Shown here: in pieces, positions 10,816 to 21,950 of the stretch | Layout: each line of letters opens with the position of its first letter | How positions within the stretch are numbered: position 1 is the stretch's first letter | Source: Oopsacas minuta | Lineage: Eukaryota > Porifera > Hexactinellida > Lyssacinosida > Leucopsacidae | NCBI GenBank assembly: GCA_024704765.1 | Contig: JAKMXF010000039.1 | Location: forward strand, 1 to 59,553 | Reading direction: 5' to 3' | DNA: 59,553 bases | Program-made: the position numbers and the translations under genes | The notes under the pieces: generated by a model | What the model saw: the letters and a program-made list of their open reading frames with translations, nothing else | Told to the model about the DNA's origin: nothing | Database searches by the model: none

Positions 10816-12500
10816 CTAGTAATTAATGGCTTGGATGCAATGTGTTAATTTTTCAAAATTGGGCGATATTTTAGTAAGTGCAATCCGGAAATCATTGTGG
10901 ATATCAAATCTATTTCTTGATTTTGTTTTAATCATTGTCACAGCACTGAACGCATTTTCCGCAAAGTAGGTAGTCGCAAATAGCAAAATTGTGTCTTTGA
11001 TTGCTACTGTGGCTAGAGCCGGTGCAAGTTTCCTACCTTGACTAATCCAGAAATCTACATATCCAAATTTCCCGAGATGACGTTGTGCAATCATGTTTAC
11101 TTGGATGTCAATTAGTTCTTCCTGTGCTTTGTTGCCAATTTCGGCGGTAAAAGGATTGACAACAAAGTTCAGCTTGGTAACGTTTTGAATGTCATCAAAT
11201 CTTCGATTGATCTCTACTCCCAGATTGTCCATATGCTGGATAAATATTAGAGACAACTCGAGTGGAAATTTGCATTTAGCCAATTCTGATAATTGTGGAA
11301 ACATGTCATATTCCCCACGTTCAGCTTTGTTTTCCAAAGTTTTAATCGTCCACAGAAACTATTCATGACTTACATGCAATCGATGAGTGTGATGTTTTTA
11401 CCTTGGAGTTTGAGGTTGATATGGTTATAGTGATCAAAAATGTCTAAGAGATAGCCCAAACAGATGACAAATTGAATTTTCTCAAAAAACGCAGAATATT
11501 CACTATCAATATTTTTCAGAAATTCTAAGATTCTGTCTCTTAATTAAAATACTCTACCAAGTACCCGACCTCTCGATAACAATCTCACTTCTGTGTGAAG
11601 GAGTAGGTACTGATGATCTTCATCTGCACATAGCTCTGCGAATAAGCGTGAGTTGAGTGACCTTGATTCTAGGAGGTTAACGACTTTGATGCAAACATTT
11701 AACACATCACTTAGTTTTTCTGAGAGTTCTAGGCTGCCAATGCTTGCCTGTGAATGAAACAGTGAATAATTCTGCATTGGGGTGCCATTGCTTTTAGTCT
11801 CGTATTGGAGCCTTTATACTTGCCTATCATGGAAGCAGCTCCATCCGTGCAACACCCTATAAGATTTTCATATTTCAGAAGATGCAACTAAAAAATAGTA
11901 TCTACAGCTTTAAATATGTCTTCGCCTTTGGTTGTGGTTAGATTTACTGAGAATAAAAGATCATTTCGAAGTGTGTCTTTAGTAATACATCGGGGCGTAT
12001 ACAAGAAGAAGTACTTCAAAAGAGATTGTGGTGCTCTCATCTAATTGAATTGAAAAGTTATCAGACGCTCGAATTTCATTTAATTACTGTTCTTAACAAT
12101 CCATAGCTATGTCGTCGATTCTTCTCTTTACAATATCCGCTGATAATGGTATCAATTGCATCTTTTTGGCTGCTTCATCGCCTCGGAGTATGGATACCAT
12201 TTCGATAGAGCAAGGCTTTATCAGCTCTTCCCCAAAATTATGGGATTATTAGCCTTGGCAATATTGAAACTGACATGATAGGAAATCTTGGTCGCTAGTT
12301 CGAGATCTTTATTTGTCTTACTTAAAGAATCCTTAATCATAGAGGAGCCTGTTAGATAGATAGAGTAACCTTTTCCGCTCAAAAGGTTGAATCTCCAGGT
12401 TCAATGTACTTGAGTGTTTTGTCTCTTGGTGACGTTTTAGTTTGGATGGTTTCATCGCATCATTAGAAAGTATTTCTCCGTAGATTACACATTCTGGTTT
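10816..12500 (-). pseudogene. hAT transposase pseudogene (ZBED/SCAND3-like)
   Basis: Minus-strand relic. The clearest part (10816-11337) reads MFPQLSELAKCKFPLE, VNPFTAEIGNKAQEELIDIQ, then FWISQGRKLAPALA and the C-terminal dimerisation signature TTYFAENAFSAVTMIKTKSR-N-R, typical of hAT transposases related to the ZBED5/SCAND3/FAM200 proteins. A second block (11544-11777) carries NSRLFAELCADEDHQYLLLHTEVRLLSRG, the conserved LL-HTEVRWLS-type motif with Trp replaced by Leu. The segment between 11800 and 12500 holds further degraded N-terminal coding sequence with many stops. The protein is not functional. Confidence 0.8.
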
Positions 12501-12551
12501 TGAAACATTAACTTTTGATTCAATAAAACCAAATTTGAGATATGTTGGACT

Positions 12552-12663
12552 CAGACTTGGGGTTGATTACTGGTGAGTGATTATGATTATGATTATGATT
12601 ACAGGAAAAGTTGTAATTGATTACAATTGATTACGATTGTAATCATGATCAGCCCCAGGCCTG
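12552..12663. mobile_element. 112-bp hAT-like MITE with perfect 8-bp duplication
   Basis: Ends CAGACTTGGGGTTGAT (left) and CAGGCCTGGGGCTGAT (right, minus strand). The flanks at 12544-12551 and 12664-12671 are both GTTGGACT, an exact 8-bp target-site duplication. The interior contains (GATTAT)n and GATTACAATTGATTAC-type repeats, which look like subterminal binding-site repeats. It lies inside the hAT element 10625-13091. Confidence 0.9.
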
Positions 12664-13099
12664 GTTGGACTGTATATACGGGATTTGATATGAAATGAAA
12701 CTGTTTATCCACTTGAGGCCATCTCAATTTTATTACAATATATTAATGGAAGCTGTATTCGTCAGATTTGTTAAATATTAGAAAAGACAATGAACCGTAA
12801 ATAAAACGAAGCGTAGCTAGTTTGTATGTCAAAATTAAACAGGATGATTTTCAAATACTACTCTTATATACTCATTGCAATAATCTATAAACCGCCCAAA
12901 TCATATTTTAAGAACGCAGCCAATTGAGGTTTCTGATATTAATATTCGCGAAACAAAAAGACATTGAGTAAATTTCCAAGGATATTTGGATGCTTATTTA
13001 ACCAAAGTAAATGCTCTCACGGACCCCTGCGGACCCTTAAGCCAATGCGGACCCCTAAAATCATCATACGGACCCCCGTTTCGGAACACTGCTATAGTT

Positions 13100-14000
13100 G
13101 ATACAGCTAGATCAGGACCATGCCAGACAATGAGGACCCCATCAACATCGGAAAAGTGAAGCGGTAAATTGCGGATTCACCACATCGTTCATCAAGGAGG
13201 CTTTTAAGAGAACTTCAATTGTCCAGGACAACAATCAGGAAGATTCTTGTAGATGATCTCAATCTCTTCTCATATAAATACAGTCCTACAGATGCAATCA
13301 ACAGCACAAAAAGAGAAGAGATTGACTTTTGCAAAACTTATCGCAGGGAAGGTTGAGAAGAATGAAATTGACATCGGTAATATTGACTGGAGTAACGAGC
13401 TCATTTTCACCTTTCTGGACATGGCAATAAACAGAACATGAGGATTTCGAGTGAGGAAAAGCCAGATCCACTTGATGCTAAGCCTTTAACACAAGAAAAG
13501 GTCACTGTTTGGTGTGCAGTTGGGTCCAAGAGGATTATTTGTCCGTATTTTTATGTAACTAATGAAGGGTCAAGAGTGACCGTGAATTGTGTCCGATACC
13601 TTGATATGTTAAAGTCCTACAACATTCCAACTTTCAGAAGACATAAGGAACTTGGCGGTATAACATTTCAACAAAATGGCGCACCCCCACATATAGCTAA
13701 AGTTATTAGTGACTTTCTTAGGGAAAAATTTGACAAACAGCTAATTTCACGAAACTAAGACTTCTTTTGGCCAACTTACAGCCCAGATCTAAACCCATGT
13801 GATTTTTATTTATGGGGATACCTGAAGGCAAGGTTACTCTAATCCTATCCCTGAGACTCAAGAGAAACATTCCCCGTGAAATAAGACGGAACAAGGCAGA
13901 AACATGAAGAAAGTGTCAGAAAATATCCTCACTAGATTCAAAAGTGATATCTTTAAATGGGAGTTGAATCGAGCATTTTATTAATGGATAGGTGCTCTAC
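13100..14000 (+). pseudogene. Tc1/mariner transposase, C-terminal two thirds
   Basis: Continuation of the split transposase. Blocks in order: DTARSGPCQTMRTPS; EEKPDPLDAKPLTQEKVTVWCAV (13447-13515), matching EKPEPIAQRPLSTEQLVVWCAV of the copy at 20442-21167; ITFQQNGAPPHIAK (about 13660-13700), where the usual Asp of the QDGAPPH motif is Asn; then FWPTYSPDLNPCDFYLWGYLK (about 13765-13828) after a stop. The Asp-to-Asn change at a catalytic position and the stops make it inactive. Confidence 0.8.
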
Positions 14001-14116
14001 AAGATGAAAATATCCCTTTACAAACCTTAGTATACTTTTTACAGAATTGACTTATCTTTTTGTGTTTAGAAATTATACAAAAATTTGTTTCAACCGGTTT
14101 CCCGAGGCCCACCTTG

Positions 14117-14880
14117 TATATCATGAGTATTTGTCAAATGAGTCTCTAGTTGACTGAAATCTGTTTCTCGGTGCTGAGGGGCAGAAGTTATTGCACTTTT
14201 ATTAAATATAGAATATATTGAATAGCAAGCTCGCTCATAGTGAATCTCGAGGCTTCCCATAGATTTATTATGACACTAATTAACTTCTGTCTAGCCTATA
14301 GCAAAAAATTATGAAAGGAATGGTGCCAAATATTCACAATTTTCGAAAGAGAAAAATATTCGACGCTTACGTACTCTTCTAGAATTTTATATTGGTCATA
14401 GTTTTTTGCTCAAAGCAAATGAAAAATATTCATTTTATAGCTTTTATCTCATCGGTAATAATTTCATTGTTCTTAGATGTTAAATAATTATTTTGTAAAC
14501 AATTGGTACATCTAGTGCTATATAATTTGGATTCATTGATATCTATATTTAACGGTAGCTTTAATCATTTGTATTATATTTATGAATAAAGTCTTTTTCA
14601 ATTAACCATGGATAATTTAAAAGATATGTATCTCCCCGAATATATAACCTTTGAATACTAGTAGAAATTGTTCCAAACAGCAAAAAGGGAGTAATTTAAT
14701 ACGCCGATTCCGAATTTTATACTCTTGAATTTGTACCAATCTAATCTCCAGTATTCCCTTCTATTAATATTTTTTAGTCCACTGATAATGATTGCGAACA
14801 AATTGAACATTATATGGACTGGATAATCATAGTAAATTGTAAATATATTGATTGATTAATTTGAAATCCTCGCTCCACTC
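14117..14880. other. AT-rich stretch with one dispersed repeat
   Basis: No gene. The stretch 14333-14500 (TTTCGAAAGAGAAAA, TACTCTTC, AAATGAAAAATATTCATTTT, TTATAGC) recurs at about 56545-56710 in the same orientation, so it is a dispersed repeat of unknown class. Nothing else is recognised. Confidence 0.55.
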
Positions 14881-14904
14881 GAAAAAAATGTAAAATTACA
14901 ATCT

Positions 14905-15830
14905 GTGCAGACAGCTTGGTCTATTAATTTAATGTTTATAAAGTGCACTATTAATTTCAAAAAACACTACTTGTGCAAGTTCGCGATAAGTGAACTCATT
15001 GCCAAAAGAATCAAGCTGTTTACTGATAGAGAATTTGTAAAGGAATGTCTTCTAACATCGGTTGACCTTGTTTGCCGTGAGAAATAAAGTCTGTTCGCTA
15101 ACATTAGTCTTGCTACACGAACTGTCACACGCAGAATTGAAGGTCATTAAAAGTGTATCAGTTGAAAATGAATTGGCCACATTCATTAGAGAAAGGGGTA
15201 TAGAAGTTCCGGAATTTAGTGATACAAAATGGTTGTCAGATTTGGCTCTTCTAGTGGATATTTCCAATCATTTAAACAATTTCAACTTGAAGCTACAGGG
15301 CAAGAACCAGTTAGTTAATGTCCTTTATGAATATGTATCCGCATTTCAAGCCAAGTTGCAACTGTGGTAGTTTTAATTGAAACAACAGAATTGTGCACAT
15401 TTTCATACTCTTTATGCAAATCAAGCAATTGATAACATATTATTCGACTTTTATAACGAATCTAAGTGAAAACTTGACATCCGATTTGCTGGCATTGTGA
15501 ATTAAGGGAATTTCGTTATTTCGCTACTCCATTTGATGTCGATTATTTTGAGGCTCAATTAGATGCATTCGGAGTTCATTGAGCTTCAAAATTCTGCTGA
15601 GCTCAGGTCAAGGTCCCGGATCTTTCGCTTGTGGAATTCTACCGTAAATACTTAACTAATAACAAATTTCCAGTACTGAGGAAGCATACCAAGACAATTG
15701 CAGTACTTTTCGGTAGACTTATGTTTGCGAGCAATTGTTTTCAAGAATGAAATGCTCAAAAACAAGCTGAGAACGAGATTAAAGGACGACTATTTGGAAA
15801 ATAAGATGTGATTATCAACATCTATTCTGT
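14905..15830 (+). pseudogene. hAT transposase pseudogene (GTF2IRD2-like)
   Basis: Plus-strand relic in several frames. ISELIAKRIKLFTDREFVKE (about 14980-15050) and LLTSVDLVC precede a frameshift. The block 15062-15370 then reads LLHELSHAELKVIKSV and continues with SDTKWLSDLALLVDISNHLN and LKLQGKNQLVNVLYEYV. Further on, about 15530-15790, come DYFEAQLDAFG, VEFYRKYL and an ASNCFQE segment, corresponding to the ASTYxCEQLFSRM C-terminal hAT motif. This order matches hAT transposases related to the GTF2IRD2 C-terminal half. Multiple stops and frameshifts mean it is dead. The 5' part with any zinc finger is not visible. Confidence 0.75.
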
Positions 15831-15957
15831 CACCTGATATTAAACACTGTAAATGTAGGACTGCATAAAAATCACATTAATTTTACTCGATTCTAGTATC
15901 CTAACATTATTGAAGATCATTATTTATTATGTATTCATAATTACCCATACTATAATG

Positions 15958-16242
15958 CAGTGGTTCTCAAACTGGGGTACGCCAGCACTTTTCCTAGGGG
16001 TATGCCGGTGTTTCACCTAACATATCAATTCTGTAATAATCATATACAAATATTTCGAGTTACACACTATCATGTCAACAGACTCAGCACATAGATAGTA
16101 ATTTCATGCCAGATAATTAATATGTATCAGTTACAATGGTTTCATCACTAATTATTATCACCCTTGAATATTTATTGTTTGAGGTTATGCTAATTAAGGA
16201 TTCCATTGTTCGTACATATGTGTCAATTCAAATTGATTTGAC
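15958..16242 (+). repeat. hAT terminus truncated by contig join
   Basis: Starts CAGTGGTTCTCAAACTGGGG, a classic hAT terminal inverted repeat, followed by GTACGCC and GTATGCCGG subterminal repeats. It runs rightward to the N at 16243 with no coding sequence. The partner end is not in this contig. Confidence 0.7.
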
Positions 16243-16243
16243 N
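16243..16243. other. Single N, probable contig join
   Basis: A hAT terminus lies to the left, and a fragment of hAT family A begins immediately to the right. Confidence 0.85.
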
Positions 16244-16375
16244 TGTCAATTTTAATCCGATTTTGGATTTCTTTAGCTCTATCAACTTCTCTCAACGAGT
16301 TCTTGAACGGTGCATATAGGGATTTTTGACCACATTAAAAAAGTTGGGGGGTGTAAGATTCTGCAATTGTACCAT
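16244..16375 (+). repeat. Fragment of hAT family A 5' end
   Basis: Near-identical to 27651-27780 (5' untranslated region and first codons, through CTGCAATTGTACC), starting directly at the contig edge and diverging after 16375. It is the same family as 21970-24645. Confidence 0.9.
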
Positions 16376-16484
16376 ACTTCATATTATAAACTGAAATCAG
16401 AAAACAAAACATATCGCAAATATTATAAATCCAAAAAGGACCAGTACACTACCAGTACTTCTGAGGAGGAGCTTGGAACTCCCT

Positions 16485-16914
16485 GACAAATCATCCAGGG
16501 AATTCCCTGGATCATTTTACTTCTCACTTATAAACCAGTTTGGAAGTCACCATTATGGAGTTGTTCTGAGATAATTCGTATACATTATATGCATAGACAT
16601 ATCGGAGATATTATAAAACTCAACAAGTACCCGTACGTCTGAGGAGGAGCTTGGAACTCCCAAACTAAAGATTCAGGGGAATATCTGGATGATCCAGGGA
16701 AATCTCTGGATCTTTTTAGGTTATATATAATGTAGTTCTGAAGATTAACTTATTGATTGTTATGTAACACTTATAGTTATTGACATCGTAGTTGAAAATT
16801 CATAATTTACCTGGCCGATACAAACTTTCGAATACCTGGATTTTCCAGTAAATCCCTGGATCAGAGGTCAAATCCCGGGGTAATCCAGGGATCCCTGGAG
16901 GGTTTGCAAGTCTA
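16485..16914 (-). repeat. hAT terminus with CCCTGGAT subterminal repeats
   Basis: Read on the minus strand from 16914 it begins TAGACTTGCAAACCCTCCAG, close to the CAGACTTACCAACCC end of hAT family A. The motif CCCTGGAT/ATCCAGGG recurs at about 16495, 16505, 16690-16710, 16855 and 16885-16900. It is non-coding and is probably a non-autonomous or decayed relative of family A. Confidence 0.65.
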
Positions 16915-17032
16915 TATTAGGAGTGTTTTGCTACCAAAATGTGTATTCATGGATCAGGAGACAAATAATAATTGCTATTGAAATTATGGTACCCGACGGC
17001 CCTACCTATTTTTATGGTGTTTAGAATAAGGC

Positions 17033-17273
17033 ACCGTAAAATGGGTGTACTTTGGCCTACTGGGTTTGGTTTAGCCCAAATATTCAGTTCTAAATGAATT
17101 TCGAAGTGATTCAGGATTAAACTTCAAAATGACAAGGCAAATTATAAATAGATATTCAAATACAAGTGGTCATTTTGAAGTGTAATAATACTGAATTACT
17201 TCGAAATTTCTAAAGAACTCCAATATTTGGGCTAAAGCCAACCCAGCGGGCTAAAGTTGCACCATTTTAGGGT
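17033..17273. repeat. MITE with about 53-bp inverted repeats
   Basis: The left end ACCGTAAAATGGG and right end ACCCTAAAATGG (minus strand) continue as matching arms through GGGTTTGG(T)TTAGCCCAAATATT. Length is 241 bp, with no ORF. A second copy begins at 53608 and is cut by the N at 53808. Confidence 0.8.
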
Positions 17274-17462
17274 ATTCAAAAGTAATTACCAAGTAATCAG
17301 CGCATGCGCGCCAAAAGTACCTAGCCCACCTACTGAAATTATTCATTTAGTTGTTTAGATACACATTAGTAACAAATAATATTACTACCTCCATTCTCGT
17401 GATAATTTGAATAATTATATAACTATAATTTAGTATATAATTCAGTAACAAATAACTTATAC

Positions 17463-17616
17463 ATAGCTCAATTATACTATAGTACAGCTTTTGTGTATTA
17501 GCTTTTCTATGTTCCAGGAAAGGTCATTTGTTAGGCCTAATGAAAGTCACCTTTTGGGAATGAGGGTATGGGGTTTTTGTATTACAAAAAACTGTACTAT
17601 ACTATAGTTGAGCTAT
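17463..17616. repeat. Short MITE, TAGCTCAA-TATA-type ends
   Basis: Left TAGCTCAATTATACTATAG and right (minus) TAGCTCAACTATAGTATAG are near-perfect inverted repeats around about 105 bp. A related, more diverged element lies at about 54028-54150. Confidence 0.7.
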
Positions 17617-18639
17617 CTATAAGGAATCTGATTCAGTGATATGTTTAGATCTTGTGTCCTATTAGCATTCTCTTAGCACAATATAATTTGATATTTGGAA
17701 AGATATACTCTTTTCGGAAGCCTCCTACACGGTTTCAACTTTATCACCACCTCCAAAGTAGTATCTTGACATCGGACAGTAAATAATCATCAAACAACAA
17801 CTCGATATATAGTGGTATAATTCACAACATCCATAATAGCGTCACTTCAGAGTATTCAGAGACATTAGCGAATGGGTTTAGGTTGAATTGTTAAGATATA
17901 AGTTTCTTGGGAGATCCTACGAACCTGTGAAAATATTTATATATATATATATTAGTTTGTAATCCCAAAACAGAAAAATGAATAAGAGAACTGAAGGAAA
18001 CGTTAAGAGCATCTTTTGCAGCTGTCAGAAAGTTCACAGAACTCACAGGTGAGCAAGTAGGGATCGTTTTCTCCTGGAAGGGTAAGAACACCATCGTCGG
18101 CAAAGAGCCTTTCAATGGGTTTGTTAGTTGCCATTGCGGGGAGATTGAAAGATCATTGATCTCTTCTTTCAACTCGGGATAAGACACCTACAGAATCCAT
18201 CCTATCAGCTCTACATCTCTGCAGTTCATCTGATGCCACTGAACGTGAGGCAGTAAAATTATTACATTAATTAAGTATTTTAAACAGATGGAAGGAATTT
18301 TTGGCGTAAGAAGACATGTTATAGTTGGTGGGATAAGAGCATTGAGAATGAAATTACTAAATCAGGGTACAGCAAAGAAACTCTAATTCGACTTGTTAGA
18401 GGTTAATAGAAGACGCATAACTTGCATCAATCCTTGATCGACCTCCTACTAATTCTCTCCCTCGTGCCTCCGAGCTAGTAGTACTACAATAGAAACACGA
18501 ACCAGGTCTATGAGCCATCCTTACCTCCACCTCCTGACTAGGGTGTTCTTCTTCACCACCACAATCCAGTATCTCAGATTTGGATGACGTTGGGCAGGAA
18601 GTAGAAATACATCCGATAGTAGCTTCTCAAGCTTGACAG
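17617..18639. other. Intergenic, nothing recognised
   Basis: No recognised gene or element. A minus-strand open stretch at 17891-18187 has no family resemblance. A short (TA)n run lies at 17938-17950. Confidence 0.4.
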
Positions 18640-19690
18640 GGTAAACAGAGACAGGACCAACCACGGTTTAGAGATTCGTTCCGAAGCAATAGGGATGCTA
18701 AAGTGTGGTATTGCACAGCAAAAGGTAGCTCTCGATCTGGAGGTTTCGGTAAGATCTGTCAAGAGGTGGTGGAGTACCTATAAAAAGGGAAAAAGTCTCG
18801 AGACCAAGACCCGTTCTGGCAAGCCGCCGATTTTGAATAGGGTCAGAAAATTATTATCTCCATACTTTAGGTAAAAGAGGGCAATCAACTAGCGAGATCG
18901 CAAAGAGGTTGGATGTAAGTAGTGACCTTGTTTCTCACATTATACTCTATCGGAATTTGAAGGATTCTGTTGGTGAATCAACGTTTAAGAGACATAAAAC
19001 CCCCGGTTTATTAACAAAACATTCAAGACCGACTAAATTTTGCCAAGAAACATCAAAATTGGGGATGGAAGCATGGAAAAGAGTTCTTTGGTCTGATGAG
19101 TCTCCCTTTGAGTCGTACGCAACATCAAATCGGCACAATGATCGAGTTAGGGCTAAAACAACCAAAGATGTTCCACGCATCTTGTCAGTGAAATTTCCTC
19201 AAAAAATTCAGGTCTAGGGACCTATGTCGCATCGAGCACTCTCTGGACTCCACAGAATTCCGCAGGGACAGACTACAAATTCGCTATATTCCAAGATTGA
19301 AATATTAGCCAACGCAAGTAGACATGCCATCAATCGTACCGCAAATACTGGACATGTTTGAGAGCGGGCAATGCTGGAAAACATGTCCGATTTCATTTTT
19401 ATGCAAGATGATGCTCCACCTCATACGACAAAGTTCACTCAGGAGTGGAGACGGAATAATCTAAACGGGTTTTGGTAGAAAGCTTACCTGCCTGGGAATT
19501 CTCCGGATCTAAACCCAATTGAAATCCTTGACGAAAATGGCCAGATGACAAATCAGGACCAGTTAATTGGAAAACTAAAATTAGCATGGCACGAAATAAC
19601 TCCAGAGATTATGGAAAATTTTGCGGCAAGCATGCCGAATAGAATTAAAATGGTTCTAGAAATAGGGGCGATTACAAAATCAAATGAATG
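18640..19690 (+). pseudogene. Tc1-like transposase pseudogene
   Basis: Plus-strand Tc1 relic in shifting frames. SEAIGMLKCGIAQQKVALDL and VRSVKRWWSTYKKGKSLETK (about 18675-18810) are the N-terminal helix-turn-helix, close to the ORF at 9988. WKRVLWSDESPFES (about 19073-19115) holds the first catalytic Asp region, FMQDDAPPHTTKF (about 19396-19437) the second, and NSPDLNPIEIL (about 19497-19530) the third, where Tc1 elements have Glu. The tail ELKLAWHEI-type segment (KLKLAWHEITPEIMENF) ends near 19690. Frameshifts fall in the helix-turn-helix to catalytic linker and near 19480. TIRs were not resolved. Confidence 0.8.
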
Positions 19691-19951
19691 TAGTTTATTT
19701 CTAGTAATCGTAGGAGACAGTACATTTGTTACACCCGGTAATTCACTATGACCATAGAAGAGCGTATTGGCATGTATCTAGTGCGGATCACCATGGCAAA
19801 ATATATTCAATTCTATGTTCGATATCACTTCAGAACAAGTTCATGTACTACAGGGTTGAGCATAAGTTCTGCCACATTTTGAATAGCTATATTTTCCGAT
19901 TGATATATTGTATTGTGTTGAAATTCGGTATGTACTACTAAATATGGTATA

Positions 19952-21314
19952 TACAAGGGTGGGCCACGGGAGTCTGATCCAAAGTAAATTGCTCTCATTT
20001 GAAAACGAAACAATCAAACTTAGTTCCGTAAAAAGATTTCAAAAATATAGATGAATAGTTTTGTGAATACATCATCCTTTCTTCTTCAGCCATTAATCAG
20101 ATGCTCGATCCATGCCCCTTTCCTACCCAGCACTCTTTGTAGTCTGACAAGTACGTTATCGTACACATTAGCCAGAGTTTCTCCATTACTCTTCTGGATT
20201 TCTCTTCTGATGTTCTTCTTGAGGTCCTCTAGGGGCCTAGGAACAGGATCCCTGTACACAACTGACTTCAGGTAGCCCCACAGGTAAAAATCGCAAGGAT
20301 TAAGGTCCGGGGAATATGGGGGCCAGAAATTGTCAAATCCATGACCAATCACCCTGTCACTAAACTTCTCTGGTAGCCAGTCGCTAACTGATTGGCATAG
20401 TGTGGGGGTGCTCCATCCTGATGAAAAGTATAGTATTCAGTTCACCATGTCTCCTGATATTGGGAAGGTAGAATCTTTTCAGCATTGCCAGGTATCTCCA
20501 CCGGTTTCCGTACAGGTTTTACCATCCTCATCTTCAAAAAAGTACGGCCTATGATCCGGTCATGGGCAACTGCACACCAGACAACCAACTGTTCAGTGCT
20601 CAAGGGTCTCTGAGCAATAGGTTCTGGCTTCTCCAATGCCCAGAACCTCATGTTCTGCTTGTTAACATGTCCTGAAAGATGAAAGTTTGCCTCGTCAGAC
20701 CCATGTACTTCAGTGATCTTCAAAAGTTTTTCCTCAATCATCTTGGAAATGTACGTAGCAAATTGGACCCTCTTCTTCTGATTTGATTCTCTTTGCTTTT
20801 GCTGCATCTGTATTTTGTAAGGAAAGGCTCCAATGGCATCATTAAGGATCCTCTTCACTGAGCTCCTACTGATTGCAGTCTCTGCAGATAGCCTTCTTGT
20901 TGCGCGATGTGGTGGATCTGCCAGTTTCTTCTTGATTTTTTGAATGTTTTCATGCGTTCTAACAGTCTTCTTGGGTCCCTTTCGTTTTCTATTGCCTACC
21001 GTACCACCCTCCTCCATCTTCTCGACAATAATCATGATTGTGTTCCTAGCAGGAGCCTTCATTGTCTTGTAATCCACCTTGAAAGCTCGTTGGGCCGAAA
21101 CAACACTTCTCCCGTTTTCAATATACCAGTAGAGTAACTTCACTTTGACATCCTGCTGGAGTGACATTACATAAACCTAGGGGTAGTTTGGTTAGTATTT
21201 TTAAAAAAATATTTATCGCAGCTTTAAGATGAATGGTGAATCACTGAAGTCTGACAAAAATTGCACGTGCTAGAGCAATTTACATTTGCTCAGTCTTCCA
21301 TGGTCCACCCTATA
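19952..21314 (-). mobile_element. Tc1/mariner element inserted in the Tc3-like copy
   Basis: The left end CAAGGGTGGGCCACGGGAGT is at 19954, and the right end, read on the minus strand from about 21312, is AGGGTGGACCATGGAAGACT. TAAATTGCTCT recurs inside both ends. TA dinucleotides lie outside. The transposase is minus-strand and broken once in the middle. Length is about 1.36 kb, normal for the group. Confidence 0.85.
20086..21167 (-). pseudogene. Tc1/mariner transposase (DUF4817-type N-terminus), broken
   Basis: Starts at 21167 with MSLQQDVKVKLLYWYIENGR, the N-terminal helix-turn-helix seen in DUF4817-type transposases. A basic hinge (RKRKGPKKTVRTHENI) follows, then ISRSSVKRILNDA, SDEANFHLSGHVNKQNMRFW (first catalytic Asp) and LSTEQLVVWCAVAHDRIIGR. 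The first 241 codons are open to a stop at 20442. Beyond it the reading continues as YTFHQDGAPPHYA (second Asp) to about 20400. After a frameshift, 20352-20086 reads FDNFWPPYSPDLNPCDFYLW and ends in VLGRKGAWIEHLING. One stop and one frameshift separate it from an intact transposase of about 360 residues. Confidence 0.85.
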
Positions 21315-21357
21315 GATTCGCAGATACATTAATTATTCGATGTATCCTCCTTTACTT

Positions 21358-21950
21358 TCAATTACACCCGTTTGGTCTCTTAGGGAAGGCCTCTACTGCG
21401 GCACGGAGTATTTCTTGAGGTATTCTCTCCCATTCTCGACACAAAGACTTTTTCAGGGAGTCTACATTGGTGTGAGACAGCAAACATCCCCTCGTTTCCA
21501 AAATGGAGCAGATAGAATAATCCATTGGATTTAAATCGGGGCTGTATGGTGGCCATTCTTCCTTTTGAATAAAATCTGGATTATTACTTCGAAGCCAGGC
21601 CTGAGTGGCATTCGATGTGTGGGCTGGAGCACCATCTTGTTGGAACACGAAAGGGTTCCCAGAAAACATAGTTTTAGAGAGATCTTGTACTCCAGGTTCT
21701 AAAATAAGCCCACGGTAGGTTTGGGTGTCGACTTTTACGCCCGCTGGCACGAATATGAGTGGTGTCTGGCCAATTGATGATGTTCCCGCCCAAACCATAA
21801 CTGAAAATGGCTTTTGTATACGGCTGACATATCGAAGTTCTTCTGGGATAGAAGAAATTGAGGATGAGATAATGCGATCATTTTGAGGGTTCGTTGCTTC
21901 CTCAATGGTGAATATTTTCCTATCTGAGAACAGGAATGATTTGAGACCAT
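21358..21950 (-). pseudogene. Tc3-like transposase, catalytic half
   Basis: Minus strand. The upstream block (21735-21950) covers a degraded region including FSDRKIFTIEE-type sequence in an alternative frame. The main block (21358-21798) reads MVWAGTSSIGQTPLIFVPAG, FVFQQDGAPAHTSNATQAWL (catalytic Asp) and WPPYSPDLNPMDYSICSILE, where the Asp near the third catalytic position is kept, and ends VEAFPKRPNGCN. The same family occurs at 49058-50121, with FQQDGALAHTANATQQ. The N-terminal half is missing because the contig stops at 21968. Confidence 0.8.

Larger units (their letters stand above)
10625..13091 (-). mobile_element. hAT element (ZBED/SCAND3-type) with target-site duplication
   Basis: The left end CAATGTTCCGCAAC and right end CAGTGTTCCGAAAC (minus strand) form a hAT-like TIR. 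It is flanked by CTGTAGTT (10617-10624) and CTATAGTT (13092-13099), an 8-bp target duplication with one mismatch, the length expected for hAT. Removing it rejoins the surrounding transposase reading. Total length is 2467 bp, including a 112-bp MITE and its 8-bp duplication. Confidence 0.85.
10509..14116 (+). mobile_element. Tc1/mariner relic split by a hAT insertion
   Basis: A plus-strand transposase relic of the same family as 19952-21314. It is split at 10624/13100 by the hAT element 10625-13091. The right end, read inward on the minus strand from 14116, is CAAGGTGGGCCTCGGGAAAC, matching the CAAGGGTGGGCCACGGGA end of the 19952 element, with TA outside. The left TIR is missing; the hAT terminus ending at 10508 abuts instead. 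Confidence 0.75.

Noticed and set aside
20907-21137. Plus-strand open frame over the Tc transposase
   Set aside because: Antisense shadow of a transposase with clear motifs.
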